From Celoporthe dispersa (Eukaryota > Ascomycota > Sordariomycetes > Diaporthales > Cryphonectriaceae), in the NCBI GenBank assembly GCA_016584495.1, contig WAID01000007.1, forward strand, positions 3,458,001 to 3,522,000: a stretch of DNA of 64,000 nucleotides, given 5' to 3'. Shown piece by piece: positions 1 to 10,164 of the stretch. The translations under genes were made by a program, and so were the position numbers. The notes beneath the pieces are model-generated. The model searched no databases and was not told the DNA's origin. It was given only the letters and a program-made list of their open reading frames with translations. Numbering within the stretch: the first letter of the stretch is position 1; every line of letters begins with the position of its first letter.

Positions 1-1106
1 GCTGGTTGGCTATGCTGCCGGCACAACGGGAGGCGGTAGTGGAGACGGCACTACAGTCACGACTTGTGCAGAGCTTGAAGATGCTGTAGCCGCCGGGGGC
101 GTTATCAAGATCTCTGGGATCCTGGACGGATGCGACATTATTGACCTGGGCAGTGACACAACTGTGCTTGGTGTCGGATCCCAGTCCGGTCAGTATCAGT
201 AGTCCATCCCCGTTGCTGACTTCCCGTGTGTATGAGCTGACTTGAAAACCCCTTCAGGTATGACAAATGGAGGTTTCCGTGTCAAGGAGCAGAGCAATGT
301 GATCCTGCGCAACCTGTACATGCACGATGCTCCAGAGTCCAAGGACTTGATCGAGCTTCAGTATTCGACTTACGTCTGGATCGACCACTGCGATCTATCA
401 TCGGAGGGTCTGACTGGTGACAAAGATTATTATGATGGCTTGCTCGACATCACACATGTAGGAGACCCTGCGCAGCATCGAGAAGACTCCTCATTGATAT
501 CTCTCGTCTAGGCGACCGACTTTGTGACTGCATCGTGGAACAAATTTCATGACCACTGGAAGGTAGTTATGTCTCGTCCCAAGTTTGGAATTTCACCATG
601 AACGATACGAGCTCACATTGCCATAAGGGTTCTCTGATCGGGCACTCCGATAACAACGCAGATGAGGACACGGGGCACCTCCGAGTCACATACCACCATA
701 ACTACTGGTCCGATGTGAACTCGAGACTCCCATCCATTCGTTTTGGTACTGGCCACTTCTACAGCTCCTGCTTTGAGAACAACCCGACATCCGGCATCAA
801 CTCGCGCATGGGTGCTCAAGTGCTTGCCGAGGAGAACTACTTCCTCAACACCGAACTCGCTATCGTAACCGATCTGGACAGCGACGAGGACGGATATGCT
901 ATTGACCGGAACAACATCTTCGTCAATAGCACCGAGGAGATCACACAGGTTGGCAGTTTGACACCGCCATACAGTTACACGTGAGTTCCCCAGAGGACAG
1001 GACTGAATGTTGATGTATGCTAAATTTGACGGAACCCAGTCTCGATCCCGCGTCATGCATCTGCGACTTGGTCACAGCTTATGCTGGAACTGGCATCGTT
1101 GGATAA
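1..1106 (+). CDS. Pectate lyase, PL1 family (5' end outside window)
   Basis: Secreted enzyme that cleaves polygalacturonate by beta-elimination; part of plant cell-wall breakdown. The window opens inside the mature protein (first full codon at base 2, reading LVGYAAGTTGGG). Exons that join in frame are 1-188, 258-457, 512-562, 628-980 and 1040-1106, separated by GT-AG introns of 54-69 nt. Family hallmarks are VWIDHCDLSS, the run SWNKFHDHWK joined to GSLIGHSDNN across the third intron, VTYHHNYW, and RLPSIRFGTGHFYSS, which carries the catalytic Arg region. The C-terminus ends in a small Cys-containing tail (ASCICDLVTAYAGTGIVG). The 286 codons present, stop included, are uninterrupted. The signal peptide is missing because the start lies upstream. 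A pectin lyase is the main alternative, but the Asp-containing metal-site region favours pectate lyase. Confidence 0.9.
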
Positions 1107-2379
1107 GGTACCAGACAAGATGTCATCAGAATCGAGTGGAGTGGAAATTAGCTTTGAATTCTTTACACCCTTACTCCCAAACATTTCCGCCCTTTCAATG
1201 CATATTCTGGCTTTACTGGACTCTTTACTACTGACTCGCTGTGGTTAAAAAAATCGAGAATGAGATGATCAAATACTCTGGGAATGAATAGTCTTCATTG
1301 CTCTGCAATCAAATGTAGTATAACTCGAGCATCATCAAGCAAGCCTTGTGACTACTAGCCTTATGCGTGGATATAAATGCCAAGTTTGCAAATTTCTTAA
1401 ACCAAAGGCTTGCAAAACTTCCGAGACTCTTTGTAACTTTACCCCATCCGCCTGCTTTGTAGAATAAGCTAAGCTGCTGTTTTCTACTGTTCCCTAGAGC
1501 TCTCTTTCTTATTTTATAAAGCTATATTCTGAAGGGTAATACTATTAGACAAATTTAAAAGTAGGAATCTAACACTGCATTCTTTCACCTTTTAACATCT
1601 CAGATCCAGAATAATTTGAAAAGGGGAAATATCATAACTCAGTCAACACAAGCTTACATAGTAAATCCTAATTACACCAAATTACCTACCATATATTACT
1701 TGAGCTTGCGAAATGCGAAGAGCTATCTGCATTACTACAGCGGCTTCACCTACAAGCTTTCGATGCTTTACAGGCAGGCCTTCTTGTCTTTTGAAAATTA
1801 TAATCTCCAAAACACTTGTGCTCACATACTGATAGACCTCACAAGCTTCTGTCAGTTCTGCAAGATTGAAGCATCACAAACAGCATCGTAGTCAACATAT
1901 CTTCGAAGCTCTGCTGAATCTTTGTTTGCTCACATGGTACCTATCGACGAAACTTTACACTCTCCCTGAGCTCCGAGTCCTGCCTCCTCCCCCGTGTCAA
2001 GCTTTGGTATGTCGTCAATATGGCGAGGAACTTCCCACAGACGACATATTTAATTTGAGCACCTGCCCTTCTTTTGATCAGGCATGTGATTTCCCAAACT
2101 CTCCCCAAGCCCTGATTGGAATTTTCTCAGGTGAACCTTTCACACACAAATACCACCATCAGCAAAGGGTGTCGGTCTACCCTCAGTTTCCTCCCGAACA
2201 AACGGCCGAGTTCTACGGGCATCCTGATTTGGAAGTCTTTCCCCTTCACAACCTCAACCGTCCCCCCTCGTTTATCCCAACTACGGAGCGCTGACCAGCC
2301 CAATCACCCTCAGCGAACGTATTTGTCCCATCAACACACTCTTTTTTCTCTCCTCCCACCCTACTCGAAGCTCGTGAAG
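1107..2379. other. Intergenic, AT-rich; no gene seen
   Basis: This holds the 3' flank of the pectate lyase and the upstream region of the next gene. Bases 1240-1900 are clearly richer in A and T than the neighbouring genes. The open frames here lack an ATG or any protein-like composition. A CT-rich stretch just before 2380 looks like an ordinary fungal promoter/leader. Confidence 0.6.
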
Positions 2380-3811
2380 ATGTGTTTCTCCGAGTTCATC
2401 GGCTACACCTGCGGCCACACCTCCGTAGACGTCCTTCGTCCCTGCCCACTGACAACCCACTTCCATACGAACCCCGTCTGCACTCACCATGGCCGCCGTC
2501 CCATCCTCGCTCAGGAGATGTGCCCATCCTGCCAGCGTGTTCTCCACGGTCGAGCCGTGCTGATCCTCGAGTGGGAGCACCACTGGATGCACGAGCGTGG
2601 GGTGTGCGGCTGTACCGTCCTCTTCCCTGACCTGATCCGGCCTCGCATCGTGGGCCGTGGTCAACCTACGCAAGCCCTAGCGAGTCCGACTCCGCCAACG
2701 ACACCAAGGTCGCCAAGCGCAAGGGCAAGGGGAAGAAGGGCAAGGGCAAGGGCAGGCGGGCCCGAAAGAATGCCAACAAGGACCAGGCTGGTCCCAGCAA
2801 CATCGCCGCCGGGACCACACCCCGCGAGGAGCAGCACAAGTCTGCTGGCCCTTCGAAGAAGTCGTACGAGGGCGTTGACGCCGATGGGGTTCCCGTGAAG
2901 ATCTCTTCCTTCTATGCAGTCGAGTGGGTGGACGAGCACCGCCAGCTGCACAATACAGGCACCTGCAAGTGCCCTGCCGACTTTTCCTTCTACCAGACTC
3001 CCGATGCCTACGACCTGGACGGCTTAACTCTGAAGGACAATCCAGTGGTTCCTGGCCGTAACGGACCCAACGAGTACTACGACTATACCGATCTCGATGG
3101 CCAGGGCTCTTCTTCTGGGCCCCAAGTGCAGCAGGGACAAAACGTCGCCGAGGGGGCTACCTCGAGCAATACCGAGCTGCAGCTGTACCAGCCTTCCACC
3201 CTTGTTCCACAGGTATGTCCCAACTCACCGACCATGAGGTTGGGCTCAGTCCGAAGATACTAACCCAGCCACCCACGCCCTCCCAGGGAGGCCAGGTCCG
3301 AGACGGCCAACCCGCGCGCTCTCCAGGCGCAATCTACCACGTCGACCCAGCCCGCTCCACAAACCCCCTCTATAACTACGCCTGCACCGAGGGCGCCAAG
3401 TTCAACCAGGTTGTCGATATCCAGCCTGTCGAGTACCCCAAGCCCCAGAACGCCCCGCTCCCGCTCGTGGGCCTGCCCATCGGCGCCGGACCAGAGGGCC
3501 CCCCGACCCTGCGCCACGTCGGCTCGTTCCACGACTGTGTGCTCCGCCGCCCTCGCATCCCCGCGTCTAGGGTCTATACGAGCGCGGGCGTCGTTTCCAT
3601 GCTGCTGGCCGAGGCAAACGATACACGGGCCACGAGGCTGGCGCGCATTCTGCGCCGAAGCGCGTCGATCGGGTGTATTGCTGAGGTGGAGGCGGCGGAG
3701 CGTGGACGCCACCCTGCGGGCGAGCGGCCGGGATGGGATAATGGAAGCGCGTGGAGCGAGACTGACGAGTGCCAGCGCTGGGAGCCTGTGGTTGCTGACG
3801 ATTCATATTGA
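2380..3811 (+). CDS. Uncharacterised Cys/His-rich protein with basic linker (apparent frameshift)
   Basis: I do not recognise a named function. The start is ATG 2380 (MCFSEFIGYTCGHTS). The first 85 residues are packed with Cys and His (CGHTS, RPCPL, NPVCTHH, MCPSCQ, EWEHHWMHERGVCGC), which suggests a zinc-binding module. A linker rich in Lys, Gly and Arg (KVAKRKGKGKKGKGKGRR) follows, then a Pro/Tyr-rich stretch and a C-terminal part without recognisable motifs. There is one intron at 3213-3286. The N-terminal reading frame (through LIRPRIVG) and the basic-linker frame do not join: one base appears to be missing. The run GGG at 2652-2654 is the best site, and one extra base makes the spliced length 453 codons including the stop. 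A nonconsensus intron removing the CGC segment is possible but less likely. The protein may be nuclear given the basic block; this is inference. Confidence 0.7.
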
Positions 3812-4682
3812 ACGTATGCTCCGTGAACACGGAATGTCGTTCCAACTCTCTGGTGGTGTTGGAGAGACGTTAGAGGGTCGAAATGGGTAGGTGATTAACC
3901 CTATAAGCATCTCTCTGCCTTGGGAATCGAAGAGACATTTGTTGACATGAGATCCAGTCTGTTCGAACAGGTAGGGCACTTTTGCCCTCAAGTCGACCGA
4001 AAGAAAAACCGCATTCACATCCCTCTGACGAGAATGCCTGCTTGGGGTCTGTCTCCGGTAGAAGTTTCCCAAGATATACCAGACACGTTCTGCCCGCTAC
4101 TTGCTTAGGAGCTTGGTTCCTCTCGCGCGTGTCTCGCACCGAGAGAAATGATGCACCCAATTTCGCAACGTCACCCCTCCCACAAAGAGGGAAAAAATTG
4201 TGAAGGACAAGAATCGACCGTGCCCCTCGGGACCTTGATCGTCTTCATAATGAGCGAGTTCCTGCTTGGTTTTTTCCTACTCTTTCCAGCCTGGAATCTC
4301 GACAACACCACTGCACAGGACAGGCATTGGTTTCCCCAACTTACATGTCCACAGCAATCCAAGATCGAGAGCCCGGGTTTAGACGGAAGAGACGAGTCCG
4401 ATCTCGTCATGGCCCTATTTCTTTTTCAGCAGTCTGCTCCAACGGCCAGTTGGTCCTAAGCAGAAGCAACCGAGGAAAAGGAGAAGGAGGTTTGGAAGCT
4501 CAGGACTTCGACATCAGGAACTGTGAATTGGACTTTGTTTACGCGACTCCGGTTCCCTGCGCTCGACAAAAAACAAAAGCGCGGGAGATAGTTAGGCAGT
4601 CTATCAATCAACTTGAGAAAATTTCTTTATTTTTCTTCCAATAATTCTTTTTGATAGCTTGCCCATGCCCCACTGCCGCCAT
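3812..4682. other. Intergenic between convergent genes; nothing recognised
   Basis: This is the shared 3' flank of the Cys/His-rich gene (+) and the complex I gene (-). Short open frames overlap on both strands without protein-like composition. No tRNA, repeat or mobile element was seen. Confidence 0.6.
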
Positions 4683-6312
4683 CTACCTGTCAACCTCACC
4701 TAATAGAAGAGTTAGCAGATCTAGTTATCGAGGAGGACTCTCATTCATTGGGGGGAGACTTACCGAACACCAAATCCATGGTACCAATGATGGCCACCGC
4801 ATCAGCCAGCAAGTGGCCCTTGGACACAGCGTCAAAACCACCCAGGTGAGCAAAGCCAGGCGCACGGATGTGCACACGGTACGGCCGCTCGCTGCCATCA
4901 CTGACCACGTACACACCCATCTCGCCCTTTGGTGCCTCGATCGCCGAGTACGTATCACCGGGGGGCACAGCATATCCCTTGGTGTAGAGCAAGAAGTGGT
5001 GGATCAAAGCCTCCATGTTCTCCTTCATAGCGGCGCGGGGCGGTGGCGAGACCTTGTAGTCCTCGACACGGACGGGACCAGCAGGCATCTTGTTCAGGCA
5101 CTGGTGAATGATGCGCAGGGACTGACGGAACTCTTCCATGCGGCAGAGGTATCGGTCGTAGCAGTCACCATTGACGCCAACGGGGACGTCAAATTCAACC
5201 TGGTCGTATGCATCGTAGGGAGAGGACTTGCGGATGTCCCATGGCACGCCGGAACCGCGGAGCATGACACCAGTGAAGGAGAGGTTGAGGGCCTCGGCGG
5301 CAGAGACAACTCCGACACCACGGAGACGGTCGATCCAGATACGGTTGTCCGTAAGCATTTCTTCGGTCTCGTCGATCCTGTCACCGAACTGGGTTGCCCA
5401 CTGATAGATATCGTCGAGGAGGCCAACGGGAATATCTTGGTGAACGCCACCAGGGCGGACGTAGGCAGCGTGCAGGCGGGCACCGGAGACACGTTCATAG
5501 AATTCCTATCGCGGGAGCAACCTGATTAGCTCAACAGTCCACATCACAGGCCTTGATAGTCCTTTGCTCCCTCCGTGCGCCCCCCTGGTGGTCCTTACCA
5601 TGAGCTTCTCTCGCTCCTCGAAGCCCCACAGGAAAGGCGTTAGAGCACCAACATCCATAGCGTGCGACAGGACCGACATGAGGTGGTTCAGCACCCGGGT
5701 GATCTCTCCAAACAGGGTCCGGATCCACTTGGCGCGCTCGGGGATCTCGACGTTCAGGAGCTTCTCGACGGCCAGCGCGAAGCACTGCTCGTTGGTCATC
5801 ATAGAGACGTAGTCGAGGCGGTCGAAGTAGGGCAGGGCCTGCAGGTAGGTCTTGTACTCGCAGAGCTTCTCGGTGCCGCGATGCAGCAGGCCGACGTGGG
5901 GGTCGGCACGCACGATCTCCTCGCCGTTGAGTTCCAGGATAAGACGCAGCACGCCGTGGGCGGCAGGGTGCTGCGGGCCGAAGTTGACCGTGTAGTGCCG
6001 CACCTTTCGGCCTTCTATGGAGGCCTCGCGCGATGCCTCTGTGGTCCCCTCATGGCCCTGCAGCTGCTGCATGCGGTATGGGTCTCCGGCGGGCGCGAAG
6101 TTCTCGTCGACTGGGATCAGGACGGTGCCCCCTGGGGCTTGTGGTTGAGCATATCGGCGGAGGCTGGTCGTCGAGAAGGCGGCGGCGGCCGTGGCTCTTA
6201 ATGCTATCGAGGGTGTCGACGGCGACGTGGTCGGTCGGATAGGGAGGGCGCAGGTTGGCCTCAGACACAGCCGCTTCGCCGAGCGGCCTGCTAACCTGTG
6301 CAGGGTGACCAT
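4683..6312 (-). CDS. nuo49: NADH:ubiquinone oxidoreductase 49 kDa subunit (NDUFS2/Nuo49), mitochondrial
   Basis: Core subunit of the Q module of respiratory complex I; together with the PSST subunit it forms the ubiquinone-binding cavity at the matrix arm. The exons are 5599-6312, 4764-5505 and 4683-4699, giving 490 aa. The start is ATG 6312 (MVTLHRLAGRSAKR), whose Arg/Ser/Ala-rich beginning is a typical mitochondrial presequence. Conserved blocks include NFGPQHPAAHGVLRL (the quinone-site His loop), HVGLLHRGTEKL, YVSMMTNEQ, LTPFLWGFEEREKLM joined to EFYERVSGARLHAAYVRPGG across the first intron, and IGTMDLVFG joined to the canonical EVDR end. The last exon is only 17 nt. The gene is intact, without a frameshift. 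The neighbour at 7335 is divergent, about 1 kb away. Confidence 0.97.
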
Positions 6313-7334
6313 CGTGTTTTCGTCCTGTTCGTTGAGCGGAGAGGTCGAGAAGCTGAAGGAGAGGTCGGAGGTTCTGGGTCCTCCCGCAGTATTCGGTGTC
6401 GGCCTCGTCGCTGGTGCCAATGGCGTGGGCTTGTCGATAGATGCTGTCGGTTGTGTGGGCGTCATTCAATCCAGAGAGTTGAGGCAAATTCGCGACCCAC
6501 CCGCGCTACGCTCACTAAGCGGGAATCAGCGGGCAGCTGATTGGCTGGCATGTAGAGGCGGGTCGGGAACCTGCCCTTGGCCCTTCAACGTCTGCCATTG
6601 ACAATATTACCAAAGCCCTTTAGCATCGTCACCCTCCTCCCTGGATTGTTACCTATTCAACAAACGGGGAAAATCAAGATCTGGAGGCAGATCAGATTAC
6701 AGAATTATCCCGCTATCATGGCTCATGCTTCGGTCGTCCCACACACTGGCTGGTAGAGGAAAACTGGCAATATGTTCGAGCGACACACTTGGCATGATAG
6801 GATGCCGAGTGGTTGGGTGGACGCTGATGAAGACCAGGCAAGACCTGTTCATACTGACCATTGGAAAGTCTCAGTTCATAGTTGTTCCTCGTCCAATAAC
6901 ACTATTACAATCATTGCACAATGAACCTCATTGATTCAAAGTCTCCTAGCCCCCCATTCTCGAACGACTGGTATTTGGTGGACCCAGAGTTCGGTACTCA
7001 GTAAGGCTGGCAACTTCTTTCCTGCTCACGGATTGCCTCCCCCAACCAGTGGATCACTTTCAAGACTTAATCACCGCACAGCACCGTGTCTGCCATTCAC
7101 GGCGCCCCTCGCCATTCGATACATATTCAAAGAGGTACATTCGAGACACAATCACTCCCAACGGTGACTTATTTACTCGGTCAGAGGGACATGCGTTAAG
7201 TTGTAATTGCATCATCTCGCAAGTCTGCAGAACCAAGGCCTTCGATTTCGTTTTCCTAAGACAACAGGCACTGGGGCATGAAACACAGCTCACCAATGAA
7301 CACCACTACTCCGAATCTTCGCCAACTGCCCAAA
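6313..7334. other. Divergent intergenic/promoter region
   Basis: This is the upstream sequence of nuo49 (-) and of the small secreted protein gene (+). No conserved coding signal was seen. An open frame extends the nuo49 frame upstream of ATG 6312, but its composition (Thr/Pro/Ser) and the good presequence beginning at 6312 argue for leader sequence. Confidence 0.55.
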
Positions 7335-8085
7335 ATGTCCCTACGCGATCTCGTGATTCTCTCCGTTATCTCTACGGTCCAAGCGACCGCCGTTGCCTCT
7401 ACTAGTGATGCGTATTTGGCGCTCAGTGACGATACGTCTGTCAGTACCCCTTCGATAGGAGGAGCCATCAGAGCACAGCTAATTGTCCCTTTCCTGGTAT
7501 TCTAGGGCTAATTTTTCTTTGGATCTAGGACAAGGTCTGGTGCAACATTCAAGACTTCCAGCCAGCCAACTTCGGCTACAGTCAGGAGAATATCGACAGC
7601 CTCAATCATGGCACTTCGACTGTGTCATGGCAACCTGGTGGAGGCAAATGCCTACGAGTTGCCTGTCAGCATTCGTCAGGCATTTACCTCTGCAATGACA
7701 GCGAGCACGATATCACTATTGAGAATAGTCTCATTGCCAGCTACGCCTCAGAAATCCTACACAATGCCAGCTGTAGTTTGTACCCGGAGTCTGACAACCA
7801 TCAGGTCCAAGGGCAGGCTTTTGACGTTGGCTTTTGGAATGTGATTGTCGGCATAGCTGATGGTGAGTCTTGTGACAGCTTGCTCAGTCATGGAAACAAA
7901 GGGGTTTGTGAACTTGTCAAGACTTTGAGCACGCCTAGCTACATCAGTAGGTTGGGAATCACTCATTGTATCCGAGATGAATAAATGCCCTTTCAGACAC
8001 GAACGCCCACACAATAGTCCGTTACCAATACCGAGCGGGCTTTAGGCTTCACCTCTGGACTCCAGACCCTAGGACAAGACTGTGA
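7335..8085 (+). CDS. Small secreted Cys-containing protein, effector-like
   Basis: Function unknown. ATG 7335 starts a clear signal peptide (MSLRDLVILSVISTVQATAVA), so the product should be secreted. The proposed exons are 7335-7439, 7529-7862 and 7997-8085, giving 175 aa. The mature region reads VWCNIQDFQPANFGYSQ and has Cys at GGGKCLRVACQHSSGIYLCND and HNASCSLY. This spacing resembles fungal small secreted proteins of unknown role. The second intron (7863-7996) has a consensus GTGAGT donor and a CAG acceptor. If it is retained, the protein instead ends at 7984 with three more Cys (GESCDSLL, GVCELVK, THCIRDE), which could complete disulphide pairs. I cannot decide between the two ends. An earlier in-frame ATG at 7296 would add residues ahead of the signal peptide. 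A role in host interaction is inference from size, secretion and Cys content only. Confidence 0.6.
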
Positions 8086-8563
8086 CATCCTGTTGAGAAA
8101 TTATCGGGAGCAAATGATCTCCTTTGTAACTGATATTGGTACGGACCTCCTACATTGCACAATAGAAGCAGTCCACAGATAGGGAGGAAAAGATGGGCTC
8201 ATCTTGTACGAGGGCCAGTGAGTTACTGACCCGGGGCCGTGCACAGCTCCACTAGCCAGCCAGCATCTAGATAGCTTCAGCCTTTCTGGCTGTTCGTTCA
8301 GTCTTTCATTCATTCTTTCTTTCTTTCCTTCGATAGCGTTCCCTCTGTCCAGTTCCTTTCCCATACATCTTGTTACATCTCAAGGACGAAGTGCTCAAGG
8401 TTCTGCTATTCCATGGAGGGGCAGGGATACCCCAGCTTTGGTCTCTGGTGGGGCACATCGTTATCTTATCAGCCAGAATTTCCAGAATTTCCAACTCGAT
8501 CATCAAACTTGCGCGCCATTGTCTGCTCAAAACACAGCATGTGCTGCAGCAGCAACAACAACA
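8086..8563. other. Intergenic/promoter of RPAC1
   Basis: Upstream sequence of the RPAC1 gene, with a CT-rich tract around 8290-8370 and a CAGCAACAACAACA-type run just before the ATG. No gene was seen. Confidence 0.55.
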
Positions 8564-9765
8564 ATGGCACCCATAATAGTCCCAACCCAAGAGGAGCTTG
8601 ATCGCCGAAAGGTGAGCACTTGGAGAGCCCAAAGATGACCCTATTTCCTGGTTAACTGACCCCTACCGCGCCCCGGCGCGCATGTGCAGGTCGTCGGCAT
8701 CAACGCAGAAACCGTCACCAACGTGACCTCGACCGATTTCCCCGGCCACTACCCAGGCGAGGACCACTCCTGGGACGTCGACGTCTTCCGCTCGCAATTC
8801 AAGGTTGTCTTTCACTCCAACGGACAGCATGACGCGTCCTTCTCCCTCATCGGCCTCGATGCCTCCATCGCCAACGCGTTCCGACGCATCATGATCGCCG
8901 AGATGCCTACTCTCGCCATCGAGGACGTGTGGGTCAATAACAACACATCTGTCATCCAGGATGAGGTTCTGTGCCACCGCCTAGGCCTCATCCCCTTCAA
9001 GGCAACAAAGCTGGCATACACGAGTGGATGAAGTGGTACAAGAAGCCTGGTCCGGACGAAGAGCCCTTCGCTAATAGCATGGACTACAACACCGTCAAGC
9101 TCGAGCTGAATGTCGAATGCACGCGCAACCCCGGTGCAGCGCCAGACGAGAAGGACCCCAAGAAGCTGTTCAACCATGCCCACGTCTACGCCAGCGACCT
9201 CCAATTCGTTCCCGTCGGTCAGCAGGAAGAGTTCTTTTCTGGCACTGAGGTGATCCAGCCCGTGCACCCCGACATCCTCATCGCGAAGCTGCGGCCAGGC
9301 CAGGCCATTTCCCTGATGGCCCACATGCACAAGGGTATTGGCGCGGACCATGCCAAATTCTCGCCGGTCGCGACGGCCTCCTACCGCCTATTGCCGATCA
9401 TCAACATCACCAAGCCTATTTACGGTGCGGATGCCGAGAAATTCCAAAATTGCTTTGCTGAGGGTGTGATCAGTTTGGAGAAGATCACCAAGAGCGATGC
9501 GCGGGCACACAAGGAGCTAAAGGGCCACGAGGGCGAGATGAAGGCGGTGGTAAAAGATCCAATGAAGGATACGGTGAGCAGGGAATGTTTGCGACACCCA
9601 GAGTTTGTGGACAAGGTCAAGCTGGGTCGGCAGAGAGATCATTTCATCTTCCAGATCGAGTCGACTGGCCAGTGGGATTCGGACGAGTTGTTCATGGAGA
9701 CCGTCAAGTTGCTTAGGACCAAGTGTGAGCGGTTCGAGAAGCAGCTCACGTACATGGCGCGGTAG
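8564..9765 (+). CDS. RPAC1: RNA polymerases I and III subunit RPAC1 (AC40), apparent 1-nt frameshift
   Basis: Alpha-like subunit shared by RNA polymerases I and III; it pairs with AC19 and nucleates enzyme assembly in the nucleus. The exons are 8564-8611 (MAPIIVPTQEELDRRK) and 8690-9765. Family blocks are SFSLIGLDASIANAFRRIM and EMPTLAIEDVWVNNNTS (the alpha-motif dimerisation region), DEVLCHRLGLIPFK, then WMKWYKKPGPDEEP, DYNTVKLELNV, LRPGQAISLMAHMHKGIG and HAKFSPVATASYRLLP. The reading frame breaks between IPFK and GNKAGIHEW. At 9001-9002 the sequence has GG where GGG would restore the frame, giving 374 aa and an unbroken family match. An essential polymerase subunit is unlikely to be truncated at this point, so I read it as a sequence error. 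The gene converges with UBA3. Confidence 0.93.
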
Positions 9766-10164
9766 TAACCGGCTAGCACTCGAGCCTCTTTTCCCATCCC
9801 ATTATCAAGCATTCTGGTCCGGCGTCAGGAGTACGAAAAGGAAGAACGTTTCTGGTCTATAGAAACTCTGAACTTGATTATCAATTTTCGTTCATTAGCT
9901 GTATGCTCTAGGCATTCGGGATAGACTATCCACAGCAATGGACCCCAAAAACTTGCTAAGCACGAAGAATGCTGCGTTGTTTAGCTCGTAGGTGATCTAC
10001 TTATCGTCTATGTTCGTCGACTCCAGCATCGCGCCGAGACCTGGTATTTGAGACACTTTCCTCCTCTTTCCATCCTCCGGCGGACCTGACTCCGGAGACA
10101 TAGGCCTCTCTCGCTTCTCCGATTCGGACGTCTGACGCCTTTCTCTCGACTTCATGCGAGCCTC
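9766..10164. other. Intergenic between convergent RPAC1 and UBA3
   Basis: Shared 3' flank of about 400 nt. Nothing coding or repetitive was seen. Confidence 0.6.

Noticed and set aside
2638..2690. A short intron to explain the frame change in the Cys/His-rich gene
   Set aside because: Candidate GT-AG pairs are either 25-31 nt long with wrong phase or use a nonconsensus donor that removes conserved-looking residues; a missing base is simpler.
8997..9003. Programmed ribosomal frameshift in RPAC1
   Set aside because: No slippery heptamer or hairpin is evident, and the same kind of break recurs in unrelated genes at simple runs.
9959..10010. Possible tRNA-like segment
   Set aside because: No matching acceptor stem or consensus A and B boxes.
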